A stretch of DNA of 39,016 nt from Chloroflexota bacterium (GCA_002718455.1 PBER01000002.1:117811-156826), one strand, 5' to 3'; counted from the first letter of the stretch, positions 1-10,703 are shown. Program-made: numbers and translations. Notes: generated by a model not told the origin, from the sequence alone.

Positions 1-1251
1 ATAAAAAAAATAATTGAAAATAAAGAAATTTTTTCCACAGGATTATCAAATAGAGGTTATGATATTTCCAATTTAGATTCGATCATAAATTTTGATTCAA
101 AAAGAAGAGAATACATAAAAAAAGGTGATCAAAAAAGATTTGAAAGAAATGAAATATCTAAAAAAATTGGATTGGAAAAAAGGAAACCAACAGAAAATGA
201 AACTACATATATAAAAAAACTCTCAGAAGATCTTAAATCTCTTGATAAAAATCTTTCAAATATTAATAAAAAAATTATAGAAATTATGCTTGAAATTCCA
301 AATCTTCCTGCTGATCAAGTACCAATAGGAAAAGATGAATCATCCAACATAGAAAAAAATACTAAAGGGATTCAAAGAGATGAAGAATTTATAAGACCTC
401 ATTGGGACATTGGACCAGAAAAAGATATTTTAGATTTAGAAGCAGGTGCAAATATTTCAGGAGCAAGATTTTTTGTTTTGAAAGGGAAAGGTGCAAAATT
501 GCATCGTGCATTAATGAATTGGATGATGGATGTTCATACAAATGAATTTGGTTATACCGAAATTGATCCTCCTTATTTAGTTAAAAAAGAAACTATGATA
601 GGATCTGGAAATTTACCCAAATTTAGAGATAATTTGTATAGAGATGATGAAACAGATTTGTGGTTAATTCCTACGGCAGAAGTATCTTTAAATGGATTGC
701 ATCAAGGGAAAATTATACCTCCAAATTCACTTCCTCTTTCATATGTTGCTATGACCCCTAGCTTTCGAAAAGAACATGCATCTGCAGGGAGAGATATAAG
801 GGGTATAAAAAGAGTCCATCAATTTTATAAGGTTGAAATGTTTAGATTTGTGACTCCAGAAACTTCAATGGATTATCTAGAAAAAATGATAAAAAATGCA
901 AGAGTTTTATGTGACAGATTAGAACTGAGTTCCAAATTAATTCAGCTATCCACTGGGGATATTGGTTTTCAATCAGCTATAACATATGATATTGAAGTAT
1001 GGGCTCCTGGATCGAAAGAGTGGCTTGAAGTATCTTCAATTTCTAATTGCATGGATTTTCAAACTAGAAGAAATAATACTAGGTATAAGGAAAAGCAAGC
1101 TTCGAGTACCATTTTTCCGCATACTTTAAATGGTTCAGGATTGGCTTTACCAAGGATTTGGGTAGCAATTTTAGAAAATGGTCAACAAGAAGATGGAACA
1201 ATAAAAATTCCTGAAGTTTTGGTTCCATATACTGGGTTTAAAACAATATAA
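1..1251 (+). CDS. serS: Seryl-tRNA synthetase, 5'-truncated by window edge
   Basis: Frame is open from base 1 (IKKIIENKEIFSTGLSNRGYDISNLDSIINFDSKRREYIKKG...), upstream of the ORF-track TTG at 172; class II motifs TAEVSLNGLH, TPSFRKEHASAGRDIRGIKRVHQFYKVE, SSISNCMDFQTRR. Confidence 0.97.
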   Translation: MKKIIENKEIFSTGLSNRGYDISNLDSIINFDSKRREYIKKGDQKRFERNEISKKIGLEKRKPTENETTYIKKLSEDLKSLDKNLSNINKKIIEIMLEIPNLPADQVPIGKDESSNIEKNTKGIQRDEEFIRPHWDIGPEKDILDLEAGANISGARFFVLKGKGAKLHRALMNWMMDVHTNEFGYTEIDPPYLVKKETMIGSGNLPKFRDNLYRDDETDLWLIPTAEVSLNGLHQGKIIPPNSLPLSYVAMTPSFRKEHASAGRDIRGIKRVHQFYKVEMFRFVTPETSMDYLEKMIKNARVLCDRLELSSKLIQLSTGDIGFQSAITYDIEVWAPGSKEWLEVSSISNCMDFQTRRNNTRYKEKQASSTIFPHTLNGSGLALPRIWVAILENGQQEDGTIKIPEVLVPYTGFKTI

Positions 1252-1257
1252 ATATAG

Positions 1258-2343
1258 TTACTCTCTGATGTATTTAATTTTGTCAAAGCTTTCAAAAGAT
1301 CTTTGATATTGGACGGGCCAAGCTTCAACATTTTCTTGAGAATATAAATTCCAATAAGGATTTCTTAGAAGCTCTCTACCTAGAAAAATCACATCTGCTT
1401 CTTCTTTTTCAAGAATTTCTTCAGCCTGTTTAGTTTCTGTAATTAGACCAACCGCACCAGTTAATATACCTGCCTCTGACTTAATTCTTTTGGCAAAAGG
1501 AACTTGATAGCCAGGAGTTAATTTCATAACTTGTTTTGAATAATTCCCTCCTGAAGAACAATCTATAAGATCAATCCCAACTTTTTTTAACATTTTGGCC
1601 AAATTTATCGAAGATTCTATATCCCATCCATTATTATGATATTCTGTAGAAGAAATTCTTGCTAGAATAGGGATCTCTTCACCAACTTTTTCTCTTATTC
1701 GTTTAGAGACTTCTACTCCAAAAATAGTTCTATTTTCAAAGCTTCCACCAAAATCATCTTCTCGGGTATTTGAAATAGGTGAAAAAAATTCACTTGCCAA
1801 ATATCCATGAGCTAAATGTAATTCTATACATCTAAACCCAGCCTCAATAGATCTTTCTGCAGCTTTAACAAAATTACCAATTACTTCCTCGATTTCTTTT
1901 ATTGTTAATTCTGAAGGTATTTGTGATTCTTGATCAAAAGAAATGGCGCTTGGAGCTTTGGGAATCCATCCTCCATCTTTTTTCTCAATTCTTCCTCTAC
2001 CATCCCATGGTCGTTTAGTTGAAGCTTTTCGCCCTGCATGGGCAAGTTGAATTGCAGGAGTAGAATTTTGTTCTTTTATAAAATCTGTAATATTTTTAAG
2101 TGGACCTATGTGTTCATCTTTCCAAATCCCTAGATCCCAAGGACTAATCCTTCCTTCAGGCTCTACAGCAGCAGCCTCAGTCATTACTAATCCCGAACCT
2201 CCAACCGCCCTTGAACCTAAATGTACCATATGCCAATTATTTGCGTAGCCATCTTTAGAAGAATATTGACACATGGGAGAAACCCATGACCTATTTTTTA
2301 TTTTTTCTCCTCTTATTTGAATAGATTTAAAAAGTTTATTCAT
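1258..2343 (-). CDS. Old yellow enzyme-family NADH:flavin oxidoreductase (YqjM/NamA-like)
   Basis: N-terminal KNRSWVSPMCQYSSKDG, IQLAHAGRKAS, HLAHGYLASEFFSPISNTREDDFGGSFENR. Confidence 0.92.
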   Translation of the reverse strand: MNKLFKSIQIRGEKIKNRSWVSPMCQYSSKDGYANNWHMVHLGSRAVGGSGLVMTEAAAVEPEGRISPWDLGIWKDEHIGPLKNITDFIKEQNSTPAIQLAHAGRKASTKRPWDGRGRIEKKDGGWIPKAPSAISFDQESQIPSELTIKEIEEVIGNFVKAAERSIEAGFRCIELHLAHGYLASEFFSPISNTREDDFGGSFENRTIFGVEVSKRIREKVGEEIPILARISSTEYHNNGWDIESSINLAKMLKKVGIDLIDCSSGGNYSKQVMKLTPGYQVPFAKRIKSEAGILTGAVGLITETKQAEEILEKEEADVIFLGRELLRNPYWNLYSQENVEAWPVQYQRSFESFDKIKYIRE

Positions 2344-2914
2344 CTTTTACTCCATTATATTTTTCCATTGAAATTTTAAGACCTTCGTCTATAATACTAA
2401 GACAAGCCTCTGCAGCTTTTTCACAACTTTTATACATTGTTTTTTTGTTTTTTACTTTTGATAAAACATATTTGATTTGATCTTCATTTGATCTTGGTTT
2501 ACCAATTCCAATTTTAAGTCTTATGAAATTTTCTGATCCAATATGGTTGATAATAGAATTTAAACCATTGTGGCCGCCACTACTTCCTTTTCTTCTAATT
2601 CTGAGTCTTCCTTCACCAAGATTAATGTCATCAGAAATAATTATTGCATTATCCAAACTGAATTTATTATTATTTAATAAATATTTAAGGGCTAATCCTG
2701 AATTGTTAACATATGTTGTAGGATAAATTAAATATACATTCCAATTTTGGTGATCAAATCTATATTCAATATGATTTTTTTCTTTTTTTTCATACTTTTT
2801 ATATCCTGAGAGTTTGTTTGAAAGAATATCTAAAACCCACCATGATATATTATGTCTGGTATTTTCAAATTTTTCACCGGGATTACCAAGGCCTAATATT
2901 ATCCAATTTATCAT
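2336..2914 (-). CDS. pth: Peptidyl-tRNA hydrolase
   Basis: IILGLGNPGEKFENTRHNISWWVLD, YPTTYVNNSG, RRKGSSGGHNGLNSI. Confidence 0.95.
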   Translation of the reverse strand: MINWIILGLGNPGEKFENTRHNISWWVLDILSNKLSGYKKYEKKEKNHIEYRFDHQNWNVYLIYPTTYVNNSGLALKYLLNNNKFSLDNAIIISDDINLGEGRLRIRRKGSSGGHNGLNSIINHIGSENFIRLKIGIGKPRSNEDQIKYVLSKVKNKKTMYKSCEKAAEACLSIIDEGLKISMEKYNGVKDE

Positions 2915-4956
2915 GAAAAGTTTCTTTCTTTTGTAGAGATCATTTGAAGAAATTCTGAAAGATTAATTATTGCAATACTATTATTTTTTGCTTCTGACAA
3001 TTTTGTTCCTGGATTTTCACCTTGTAATAAATAATCTGTATTAGAAGATACTCTATTAATTACTTTTCCGCCATTGTTTTTGATCATATTCTCTAATGTA
3101 CTTCTATTGTAATTTTCAAATCTTCCTGTGATGACAAAAGTTTTATAGTTTAGTGAATTTGATTGATTTGTTACATTTCTATTTTTAGTTCCAATCCCTA
3201 GATTGATAAAATTTTCAATTAGAAAAATATTTCCTTCTTGTTTCATCCATTCAATAATTTTGTTTGCTACTATTGGGCCTATGCCTTCAATATCTATTAA
3301 TAAATCCTCTAAATTATGAAGATTATTCTTTTTTTCATATAATATGTCTAAACTTTTGATTCTTTCAGCAATCAAATCTGATATTTCTTCACCAACCCCT
3401 TCAATTCCAAAGGCTGTTAATAAATTATTAAATGATTTATTTTTCGACTCTTCTATGTTCGCCAATAGCTTATTTACACTTCTTTCTCCAAACCCTTCTA
3501 ATTGCATTAATTGTTTTCTTTTTTGTTCTAAAATGTATATCTCATCTAAAGTATTAATAAATCCTTCCTTATATAATATTGAGCAAATTTTTGATCCTAA
3601 CCCTTCTATATCCATACATTTTTTTGAAGAAAAATATTGTAGTAATCTTTCAAATTTATTTGGGCAAGATGAACTGACACATCTCACTGAAACTTCATTT
3701 TGATCTGATAACAATTTGCTATTGCAAGGTTCAGGACAATAATCTGGGAATTCAAATTTTTTTGATTTATTATTTCTTAAATTTTTGTTTGAAACTTTTA
3801 TTATTTGAGGAATAACTTCACCAGCTCTTTGAAGTTCTACTAAATCGTTTTCTCTAATATCTTTTCTTTCAATTTCATCTCTATTATGAAGAGTTGCTCT
3901 GCTAATTTTTACTCCATCTATCATGATTGGTTCTAATTCCGCCCAGGGGGTCAGAACTCCTGTTCTACCAACATTAAAATTAATTTTATTTAACTTTGTT
4001 TCTACTATTTCTGGAGGAAATTTATATGAAGTGGCCCATCTAGGGTTTCTTCCTGTAGTTCCTAAATTTTTTTGTATGTTTATATCATCTATTTTAATTA
4101 CAATTCCATCAGTCCCATAGTCTAGTTTTGCTCTATTTTTACTCCAAAATAAAATATAATTTTCCAATTCTTCAAAATTATGTATTTGTTTAGAATTTTT
4201 TTCAATTCTAAGCCCTAATTTTTCTAATATTTCTAAAGATTTATAATGAGAGTCCACTATTTCTTTTCCTTGTTCATCAAATAAATTGTAAAAGAAAATA
4301 TTAATAGGCCTCTTAGAAGTTTCGTTAGGATCTAATTGTCTTACAGATCCTGATGATGCATTTCTTGGATTTGAATATGAATTTAATCCTGCTAATTCTC
4401 TGCTTTCATTATATTGGTTGAATTTAGAAATAGGGAAATATATTTCACCCCTAGCTTCGATATTTTTTGAGTCATTTATTTTTAAAGGTATTGATCTAAT
4501 TGTTTTGACATTGTTAGTAATGTCTTCGCCTATTGTTCCATTTCCTCTAGTTGATGCTTGATTTAGTAGTTTGTTTTGGAATTTAACAGAGACAGCTAGC
4601 CCATCTATTTTTAATTCACAAACTAAGGGGAAAATATCTTGATCTACAGTTTTAGATGTTTTTTTAATCCAATCTTTTAACTCATTTAAATCGAAAACAT
4701 TGGAAAGACTCAACATTGGTATATTATGTTCAACCGTATTGAATTGAATAGAAAGATTACTTCCAATTCTCTGAGTTGGAGATTCTTCTACTATAGAATC
4801 TGGATACTCGTTCTCTAGAGTTAAAAGTTCCTTGAATTTTTCATCGTATTCAAAATCAGTTAAAGAAGAATTTTCCTTTATATAATATTCATGATTTGCT
4901 TGGTTTAATTCTTCTCTAAGATCTTTTATTTTTTTCTGTATTTCAATTGGAATCAT
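2911..4956 (-). CDS. ligA: NAD-dependent DNA ligase
   Basis: CELKIDGLAVSV, TRGNGTIGEDITNNVKTI, HhH repeats, C-terminal BRCT (FVITGRFENYNRSTLENMIKNNGGKV). Confidence 0.97.
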   Translation of the reverse strand: MIPIEIQKKIKDLREELNQANHEYYIKENSSLTDFEYDEKFKELLTLENEYPDSIVEESPTQRIGSNLSIQFNTVEHNIPMLSLSNVFDLNELKDWIKKTSKTVDQDIFPLVCELKIDGLAVSVKFQNKLLNQASTRGNGTIGEDITNNVKTIRSIPLKINDSKNIEARGEIYFPISKFNQYNESRELAGLNSYSNPRNASSGSVRQLDPNETSKRPINIFFYNLFDEQGKEIVDSHYKSLEILEKLGLRIEKNSKQIHNFEELENYILFWSKNRAKLDYGTDGIVIKIDDINIQKNLGTTGRNPRWATSYKFPPEIVETKLNKINFNVGRTGVLTPWAELEPIMIDGVKISRATLHNRDEIERKDIRENDLVELQRAGEVIPQIIKVSNKNLRNNKSKKFEFPDYCPEPCNSKLLSDQNEVSVRCVSSSCPNKFERLLQYFSSKKCMDIEGLGSKICSILYKEGFINTLDEIYILEQKRKQLMQLEGFGERSVNKLLANIEESKNKSFNNLLTAFGIEGVGEEISDLIAERIKSLDILYEKKNNLHNLEDLLIDIEGIGPIVANKIIEWMKQEGNIFLIENFINLGIGTKNRNVTNQSNSLNYKTFVITGRFENYNRSTLENMIKNNGGKVINRVSSNTDYLLQGENPGTKLSEAKNNSIAIINLSEFLQMISTKERNFS

Positions 4957-5236
4957 TCTTTTATAAAAAATAAAATAATAACTTTATATTTTCTAACAGT
5001 TGCAGACCCATTTAAATTTGATCTTTAACCCGCCTGTTACTTACATTATATAATTTTCCTAATAATGAGTATCATGATTTGATTTCAAGATAACTATGAA
5101 CTGCAAACTTCTTAGAAAAATACAAAAAAATATTTTTTCAAACTCAGAAAGATCAGATTAACCAAACAAAATGTAGTTATTTTTTTATCCTTTTATATAA
5201 AATAAGCAGATAATAAAACAAATAACATAATACAAA

Positions 5237-6520
5237 ATGGCAGAATTACGTCCTTTTAAAGGAATTAGATATAATCAAGAAATATCAGGTGATCTTTCTA
5301 AAAATATATGCCCACCTTTTGATAGTATTTCACCGAGCCTACAAAAAAATTTGTATGAAATTTCGAATTATAATACAGTGAGGCTTGAATTGGGATTGAG
5401 GGGTCTCGATTCTGACCCTTATTTTTCTGCTGCAGAAACACAAAAAACATGGATGAGAGAAGGAATTCTAACCCAAGATGATTCTCCTTCAATTTATGTT
5501 ACTGAAGAAGAATTTTCATACAATAATAAAACCATTAAACGAAGAGGATTTATATGTGCTCTTAAAGTTGAAGATTATACATCAAGAATAGTTATTCCAC
5601 ATGAAAAAACTAGAGATCTTTGGGTTGAAGATAGATACAAATTAATGGAGGTTGCAAAATCGAATTATAGTCCACTTTTGTGTCTTTACAAAGATGATTC
5701 AAGAGAAACTATAGCAAATTTAGTAAAATCAATTTCAGGAAAAAATCCATATATAGATATAGAACCTGATGATTTACAAAAAATAAAAGTTTGGAGAGTT
5801 ACAGACTTTGGTACCATTTCTTTGATATGCGAAAAATTTAAAGATTCGAAAATTTATATAGCAGATGGCCACCATAGATATGAAGCTGGATTGAGATATA
5901 TTTCTAATGCTAGGTCAACTCGAGAGATAAGATTTAATGAATCCATTAATTATAGAATGATTCAACTCATTTCAATGAGTGAACCTGGATTGATAACTAG
6001 ATCGTATCACAGATATATCAAGTTGAATAAAAATGAAATAGAAAATTATTCCAAAAAAATATTATCTGATAAAAATACTTTTAATTATGAAGATAGTTTA
6101 AATATCTTAAATTATGAAAATGTTGAAAAATATTATAGATTTATATGTGATGATAAAGATTTCGATTCTATTTCTTTTGGAATAATCCTCAAACAAGGAA
6201 ATAAATTAAAAACTTTAATTTATTCACATTCTGATATTTCTAAAAATAATAATGATTATACATTTTTACATGAAAAATATTTTCAGGAAAATTTAGGACT
6301 AATAAAAGAGGAAAATATTTTATTTGAAACTGATTTAAATGAGATCATCAATCTCTTAAACAGAGAAGAGAATTTGATAATTTTATTGATGAGACCGATT
6401 CCTATGGACAACTTTTTATCTGCAGTAGATTCAGGATACAGATTGCCACCAAAGGTTACTAATTTTCTCCCTAAACCTCCAGCTGGGTTGGTTTTTCAGA
6501 CCTTAGAAGGAGATATCTAA
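5237..6520 (+). CDS. DUF1015 family protein
   Basis: N-terminal AELRPFKGIRYN...CPPFDSISP and central IADGHHRYEAGLRY motif typical of DUF1015. Confidence 0.85.
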   Translation: MAELRPFKGIRYNQEISGDLSKNICPPFDSISPSLQKNLYEISNYNTVRLELGLRGLDSDPYFSAAETQKTWMREGILTQDDSPSIYVTEEEFSYNNKTIKRRGFICALKVEDYTSRIVIPHEKTRDLWVEDRYKLMEVAKSNYSPLLCLYKDDSRETIANLVKSISGKNPYIDIEPDDLQKIKVWRVTDFGTISLICEKFKDSKIYIADGHHRYEAGLRYISNARSTREIRFNESINYRMIQLISMSEPGLITRSYHRYIKLNKNEIENYSKKILSDKNTFNYEDSLNILNYENVEKYYRFICDDKDFDSISFGIILKQGNKLKTLIYSHSDISKNNNDYTFLHEKYFQENLGLIKEENILFETDLNEIINLLNREENLIILLMRPIPMDNFLSAVDSGYRLPPKVTNFLPKPPAGLVFQTLEGDI

Positions 6521-7611
6521 TTTATTTTGTCCAAGGTTTCTTTTAGCGCGTTTATAGAATCTTCAATGTCTTTTTTTTCTACCCAGCCCATATGTCCTAT
6601 ACGAACAATTTTACCTGCTAATTTTTGCTGCCCTCCTCCAAGCACAATATTATAATTTTCCTTAATTTCATTGACTAATTTTTTTCCATCTATGTTTTCA
6701 GGCAGTTTAATTGCAGTAACTGTATCTGAGGCAAATTCTTCTTTGGGTAATATTTGCAACCCTATATCATTTGCTTTTGTTCTAGTAAATTTCGCTATTT
6801 CAGAATGTTTTTCAAAGATATTTTCAATACCTTCTTCAATCATTCTATTTAGAGAATATTGAAGGGCGAACATGGTTGATAGGGCAGGAGTAAAAGGAGG
6901 TTGTCCAATCTCTAGATAATCTTTATATTGTTTAACATCATAATAATATTTGGGGGAACTTGAAGATTCATATGCCTTCCATGCTTTTTCAGAAAAAGAA
7001 ATCATTGCAATACCGGGGGGTGCAATCCAAGATTTTTGAGAAGCTGTAGCTACTATATCAATTCCCCATCCATCAGTAGAAATTCTTGTACCCGCAGCAG
7101 AGGAAACTGCATCAACTAATATTAAAGCATTTGAATTATTTTTAATTACTTCACATATTTCTCTTAAAGGATTTCTTACACCACTTGAACTTTCATTATG
7201 TGTGATTAATACAGCTTTATAATTTTTGTTTTTTAATAACTCTTTTTTTACCTTTTCAGGATCTGCAGGTTCTCCAGATTGAAATTCTAACCTTGTTGTT
7301 TTGCATCCATAGGCATCTGAAATATCTCCAAATCTTTGCCCAAACCAACCTATTGAAATAGATAAGATATCGTCTCCAGGGGAAGTTGTATTCACTATGG
7401 CTGATTCCATTGCACCAGTCCCAGATGCAGTAATAAAATAAACATCTGATTTTGTCATCAAGACTGATTTTAAGTTTGAAGACATTTCTTCTAACATCAT
7501 TGCATACTCAAGACCTCTATGGTTTATCATTTGTCTTGACATGATTTCCAGAGTATCTTTCGGTAAAGGAACAGGTCCTGGGATTCTTAAATTACTATCT
7601 TCCATTTTCAC
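6517..7611 (-). CDS. PLP-dependent alanine/serine-glyoxylate aminotransferase family (PucG-like)
   Basis: RIPGPVPLPKDTLEIMSRQMINHRG, TASGTGAMESAIVN, VDAVSSAAG, ATASQKSWIAPPG (PLP Lys). Confidence 0.9.
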   Translation of the reverse strand: MKMEDSNLRIPGPVPLPKDTLEIMSRQMINHRGLEYAMMLEEMSSNLKSVLMTKSDVYFITASGTGAMESAIVNTTSPGDDILSISIGWFGQRFGDISDAYGCKTTRLEFQSGEPADPEKVKKELLKNKNYKAVLITHNESSSGVRNPLREICEVIKNNSNALILVDAVSSAAGTRISTDGWGIDIVATASQKSWIAPPGIAMISFSEKAWKAYESSSSPKYYYDVKQYKDYLEIGQPPFTPALSTMFALQYSLNRMIEEGIENIFEKHSEIAKFTRTKANDIGLQILPKEEFASDTVTAIKLPENIDGKKLVNEIKENYNIVLGGGQQKLAGKIVRIGHMGWVEKKDIEDSINALKETLDKIN

Positions 7612-7632
7612 TCCATGTGAGTAATAAAAACT

Positions 7633-8331
7633 CTAAGTAGAGGTATCTTCCTCTGTTACTTCACTTTCTTCACTGGAAGCATCATCTTGGGTCTCTTCAT
7701 CACCTTCTTCATCCTCTTCTGATCCTTCAGTAATTGCAGCAGTTGCAGCCATTTCTTCTTCTGTTACCTGTACTCTAGGAGGCTGAATCCACGCTATTTG
7801 TGCATCTTCATCAGAAATCAACTCTGCCCCTTCAGGTAAATCTAAATCTTTAGAGTATATGTACATATCCAAATCTTCTAAAACAGAACAATCAACAGTA
7901 AGTTCAGAAGGAATTTCTAAAGGTTTAGCTAAAACAGTTACTTCATAAACACCTTGAGTGACCACTCCAGCTCCTCCTCTAGTTCCTGGTGCTTCTTCTT
8001 GATTCATTAAGAGAATTGGAACTTGTGCCTCAATAGGTTTATCTAAATCAACCCTAAGAAAATCAACATGTATTACTTTATCAGTCACAGGATGAATTGA
8101 TATGTTTCTTACTAACGTATAAGTTTCTTCTTTTCCACCGATAGAGATTTTTAATGGGGTAGTATATCCTACCTCCTTAAGTGTTTTATATAGGATATCT
8201 TCATTAACTTGTAAACTGATTGAATCTCCAAGACCATACATATTGATGGGGATAATTCCATTTTTTCTCAAAGATTTGTTTTGTTTTCCAAACGTTTTTC
8301 TTGTTTCTGTTTTTAAAATTATTTCAGCCAT
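7633..8331 (-). CDS. rplY: 50S ribosomal protein L25 (CTC family, acidic C-terminal tail)
   Basis: MAEIILKTETRKTFGKQNKSLRKNGIIPINMYG, VDFLRVD; start trimmed from ORF-track 8433 to the internal ATG at 8331. Confidence 0.92.
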   Translation of the reverse strand: MAEIILKTETRKTFGKQNKSLRKNGIIPINMYGLGDSISLQVNEDILYKTLKEVGYTTPLKISIGGKEETYTLVRNISIHPVTDKVIHVDFLRVDLDKPIEAQVPILLMNQEEAPGTRGGAGVVTQGVYEVTVLAKPLEIPSELTVDCSVLEDLDMYIYSKDLDLPEGAELISDEDAQIAWIQPPRVQVTEEEMAATAAITEGSEEDEEGDEETQDDASSEESEVTEEDTST

Positions 8332-8476
8332 TTTCTCATTTCTTAATAAGTCAATTAATTTATTATCTTTTATGTAGACTAACCTAAGTAAAGATAAAAT
8401 TTTCAAATACCAATATACTATTGTATACTTCATATTATAAGAATTTTATTAGAAAACTAGGTTTTATTAAATATTT

Positions 8477-8914
8477 ATGTTAGTTCCAATGAAGATAGAT
8501 TATGCCCTTAGATTCCTTGTTTATTTAACCATGAATAAAGATAAAGGCTTGATTAAGACCACTGAAATTTCAGATATTCAAAAAATCCCTCATAAGTTTT
8601 TACTAAGAATCTCTAACGATCTTCAAAAAGCTGGATATATAAAATCAACCAGAGGACCTTTAGGTGGCCATACTTTGATAAAGAATTCAAAAGAAATATT
8701 AGTATCCGAAATTATAAAACTATTGGATTATACCTTATCTCCTGTTGAATGTTTGGATGATGAAGATAAGTGTATGCATTCTGCTTCATGCAGTCAGAGA
8801 GAGTTGTGGAAAGATGTAGAAAATGTTTTAATTCTACATCTTAGTAGTATTTCAGTTCATGATCTTTCAAAGAGACAATTAGTCTTAGATACAAGCAAAG
8901 TTACTTTTGTGTAA
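8477..8914 (+). CDS. Rrf2 family transcriptional regulator with three-Cys cluster
   Basis: MKIDYALRFLVYLT, wHTH, STRGPLGGHTL, Cys motif CLDDEDKCMHSASC. Confidence 0.88.
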   Translation: MLVPMKIDYALRFLVYLTMNKDKGLIKTTEISDIQKIPHKFLLRISNDLQKAGYIKSTRGPLGGHTLIKNSKEILVSEIIKLLDYTLSPVECLDDEDKCMHSASCSQRELWKDVENVLILHLSSISVHDLSKRQLVLDTSKVTFV

Positions 8915-9480
8915 TGAGTTTTTTTTTATCATGGATAAAAAATTACGTTAAAAACCCATTAGAATTAGGAGCAATTTTACCTACTTATAAATTTGCAGCA
9001 AATTTAATGACTAAGGAAATTATTTCTAATGAAAAAACCATAGTTGTTGAATTGGGAGCTGGTACTGGAGATATAACCAAATCAATCATAAATAGAGGAA
9101 TTTTGCCGGAAAATTTAATTTTGGTAGAGATAAATGAAGATTTTTGTAAAATATTAAAACAAAGATTCCCAAAAGCACAAATTTACTGCGAGGATGCAAA
9201 AACATTTTTTACCAAAAGAATTTTTAATGGAAAAAAAATAAATTATATTGTCTCAGGGTTACCATTTGTAGCTATGTCCAAAGCACAAAAAATGGAAATT
9301 TGCGAATTAAGTTTTGACAATTTATCTAAAAATGGTGTTTTTTTTCAAATAACTTATTTTATCAAATGCTCTTTCCCTGTAGAAATTATAAATAAAAAAA
9401 ATTTAATGAAAAGATTGATTGGTTTTACTTTATTGAATGTACCACCTGCTTTTATTTGGTCAATAGCAAGGAGAAATTAA
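8914..9480 (+). CDS. SAM-dependent methyltransferase, phospholipid N-methyltransferase-like
   Basis: VELGAGTGDITKSII, YIVSGLPF; TAATG overlap with the Rrf2 gene. Confidence 0.75.
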   Translation: MSFFLSWIKNYVKNPLELGAILPTYKFAANLMTKEIISNEKTIVVELGAGTGDITKSIINRGILPENLILVEINEDFCKILKQRFPKAQIYCEDAKTFFTKRIFNGKKINYIVSGLPFVAMSKAQKMEICELSFDNLSKNGVFFQITYFIKCSFPVEIINKKNLMKRLIGFTLLNVPPAFIWSIARRN

Positions 9481-9803
9481 TGGAACGTGTAGGATTTTTA
9501 CTAAAAGTTAAAGAAAAATTTATTAATGAATATAAGGAGCATCATTTAGATGTTTGGCCTAAAATGAAATCCGCATTAACTAAACATGGATGGAAAAATT
9601 ATTCTTTATTCATGAGATCTGATGGATTAATGTTTGGATATTTTGAATCTACAAAATCTTTTTCTGCTTCTCTCAAAGGGATGTCAAATGAAGAAATTAA
9701 CAAAGAATGGCATGATTTAATGTCTCCCTATTTTGAAATACCTGATGGATCTGCTCCTGACAAATCAATGATAGAACTTGAAGAGGTCTTTCATTTAGAT
9801 TGA
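9480..9803 (+). CDS. L-rhamnose mutarotase family protein
   Basis: RVGFLLKVKEKFINEYKEHHLDVWPKMKSALTKHGWKNYSLF; start at TAATG overlap (internal Met of the ORF-track 9456 ORF). Confidence 0.85.
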   Translation: MERVGFLLKVKEKFINEYKEHHLDVWPKMKSALTKHGWKNYSLFMRSDGLMFGYFESTKSFSASLKGMSNEEINKEWHDLMSPYFEIPDGSAPDKSMIELEEVFHLD

Positions 9804-9836
9804 AAAGGAAAAATATATATTGAAAATGGTCATATT

Positions 9837-10700
9837 ATGAAACTAAACGAATTTTCTTTTATTGATTCTCATGTTCATTTTTATGATATGAAACATCCAA
9901 CACTGCATTATGGACATTGGCAACCACATGAGGATTTGCCTTTGAGAGAACTTGGGAATAGAAACTATTTAGCAACTGATTTTCTTAAGGAAGCAGAACC
10001 GCTTGGCATGAGAAAAGTTATTCATGTACAAGCGGCAATTGGATCAAAAGATCCTGTCGAAGAAACGAAATGGCTTGAAGATGTTTTTATTCAAACAGGG
10101 ATTCCTCACGCAATTGTTGGGCATGTGGATTTAAGAGCCCCAAATGCCAGAGAAGTTATAGAAAAACACTTAAAATATCAACACTTTAAAGGGATACGAG
10201 ATTTTTCTTATGGCGACTATCTTGTAAACAAAGATTTTAGAAAAGGATTTGCTTTACATGAAGAATATAATTTGATTTCAAGTATTGCTGTTAGATGGGA
10301 AGAAATGGAGAAATTAGTAGATTTGGCAAATTCTTATCCAAATATAATTATTATTTTAGATCATGCTGGAAATCCTGAATTTCGTACTGAAGAATATTTT
10401 AATAATTGGAAATCTGGAATGACAAAAATTTCTAAAATGGACAATATAATATGTAAAATTTCAGGACTTGGAATGGGTGACCATAATTGGACTCTGGAAT
10501 CAATAACTCCTTATGTAGAAACATGTTTCGAACTATTTGGAATTTCGAGAACTATATTTGCAACAAATTGGCCAGTAGATGGATTATATAGTGATTATTC
10601 AAAAGTGATAAATGCTTATAGAGAGATCACAAAATTTCTATCGTTAACTGAACAGGAAGCTTTTTTTTGTAAAAATTCTGAAAATATTTATGATATTTAA
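9837..10700 (+). CDS. Amidohydrolase 2 family (COG3618/lactonase-like)
   Basis: FIDSHVHFYD, HVDLRAP, ILDHAGNP, KISGLGM, FATNWPVD. Confidence 0.85.
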   Translation: MKLNEFSFIDSHVHFYDMKHPTLHYGHWQPHEDLPLRELGNRNYLATDFLKEAEPLGMRKVIHVQAAIGSKDPVEETKWLEDVFIQTGIPHAIVGHVDLRAPNAREVIEKHLKYQHFKGIRDFSYGDYLVNKDFRKGFALHEEYNLISSIAVRWEEMEKLVDLANSYPNIIIILDHAGNPEFRTEEYFNNWKSGMTKISKMDNIICKISGLGMGDHNWTLESITPYVETCFELFGISRTIFATNWPVDGLYSDYSKVINAYREITKFLSLTEQEAFFCKNSENIYDI

Positions 10701-10703
10701 AAT

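Noticed and set aside
3344-4120. Plus-strand ORFs (119 and 65 aa) within ligA
   Set aside because: Antisense to ligA; AT-rich shadow ORFs without recognisable motifs.
5096-5161. Short plus-strand ORF MNCKLLRKIQKNIFSNSERSD before the DUF1015 gene, considered as a leader peptide
   Set aside because: No repeated regulatory codons, no adjacent terminator or alternative hairpins, no clear SD.
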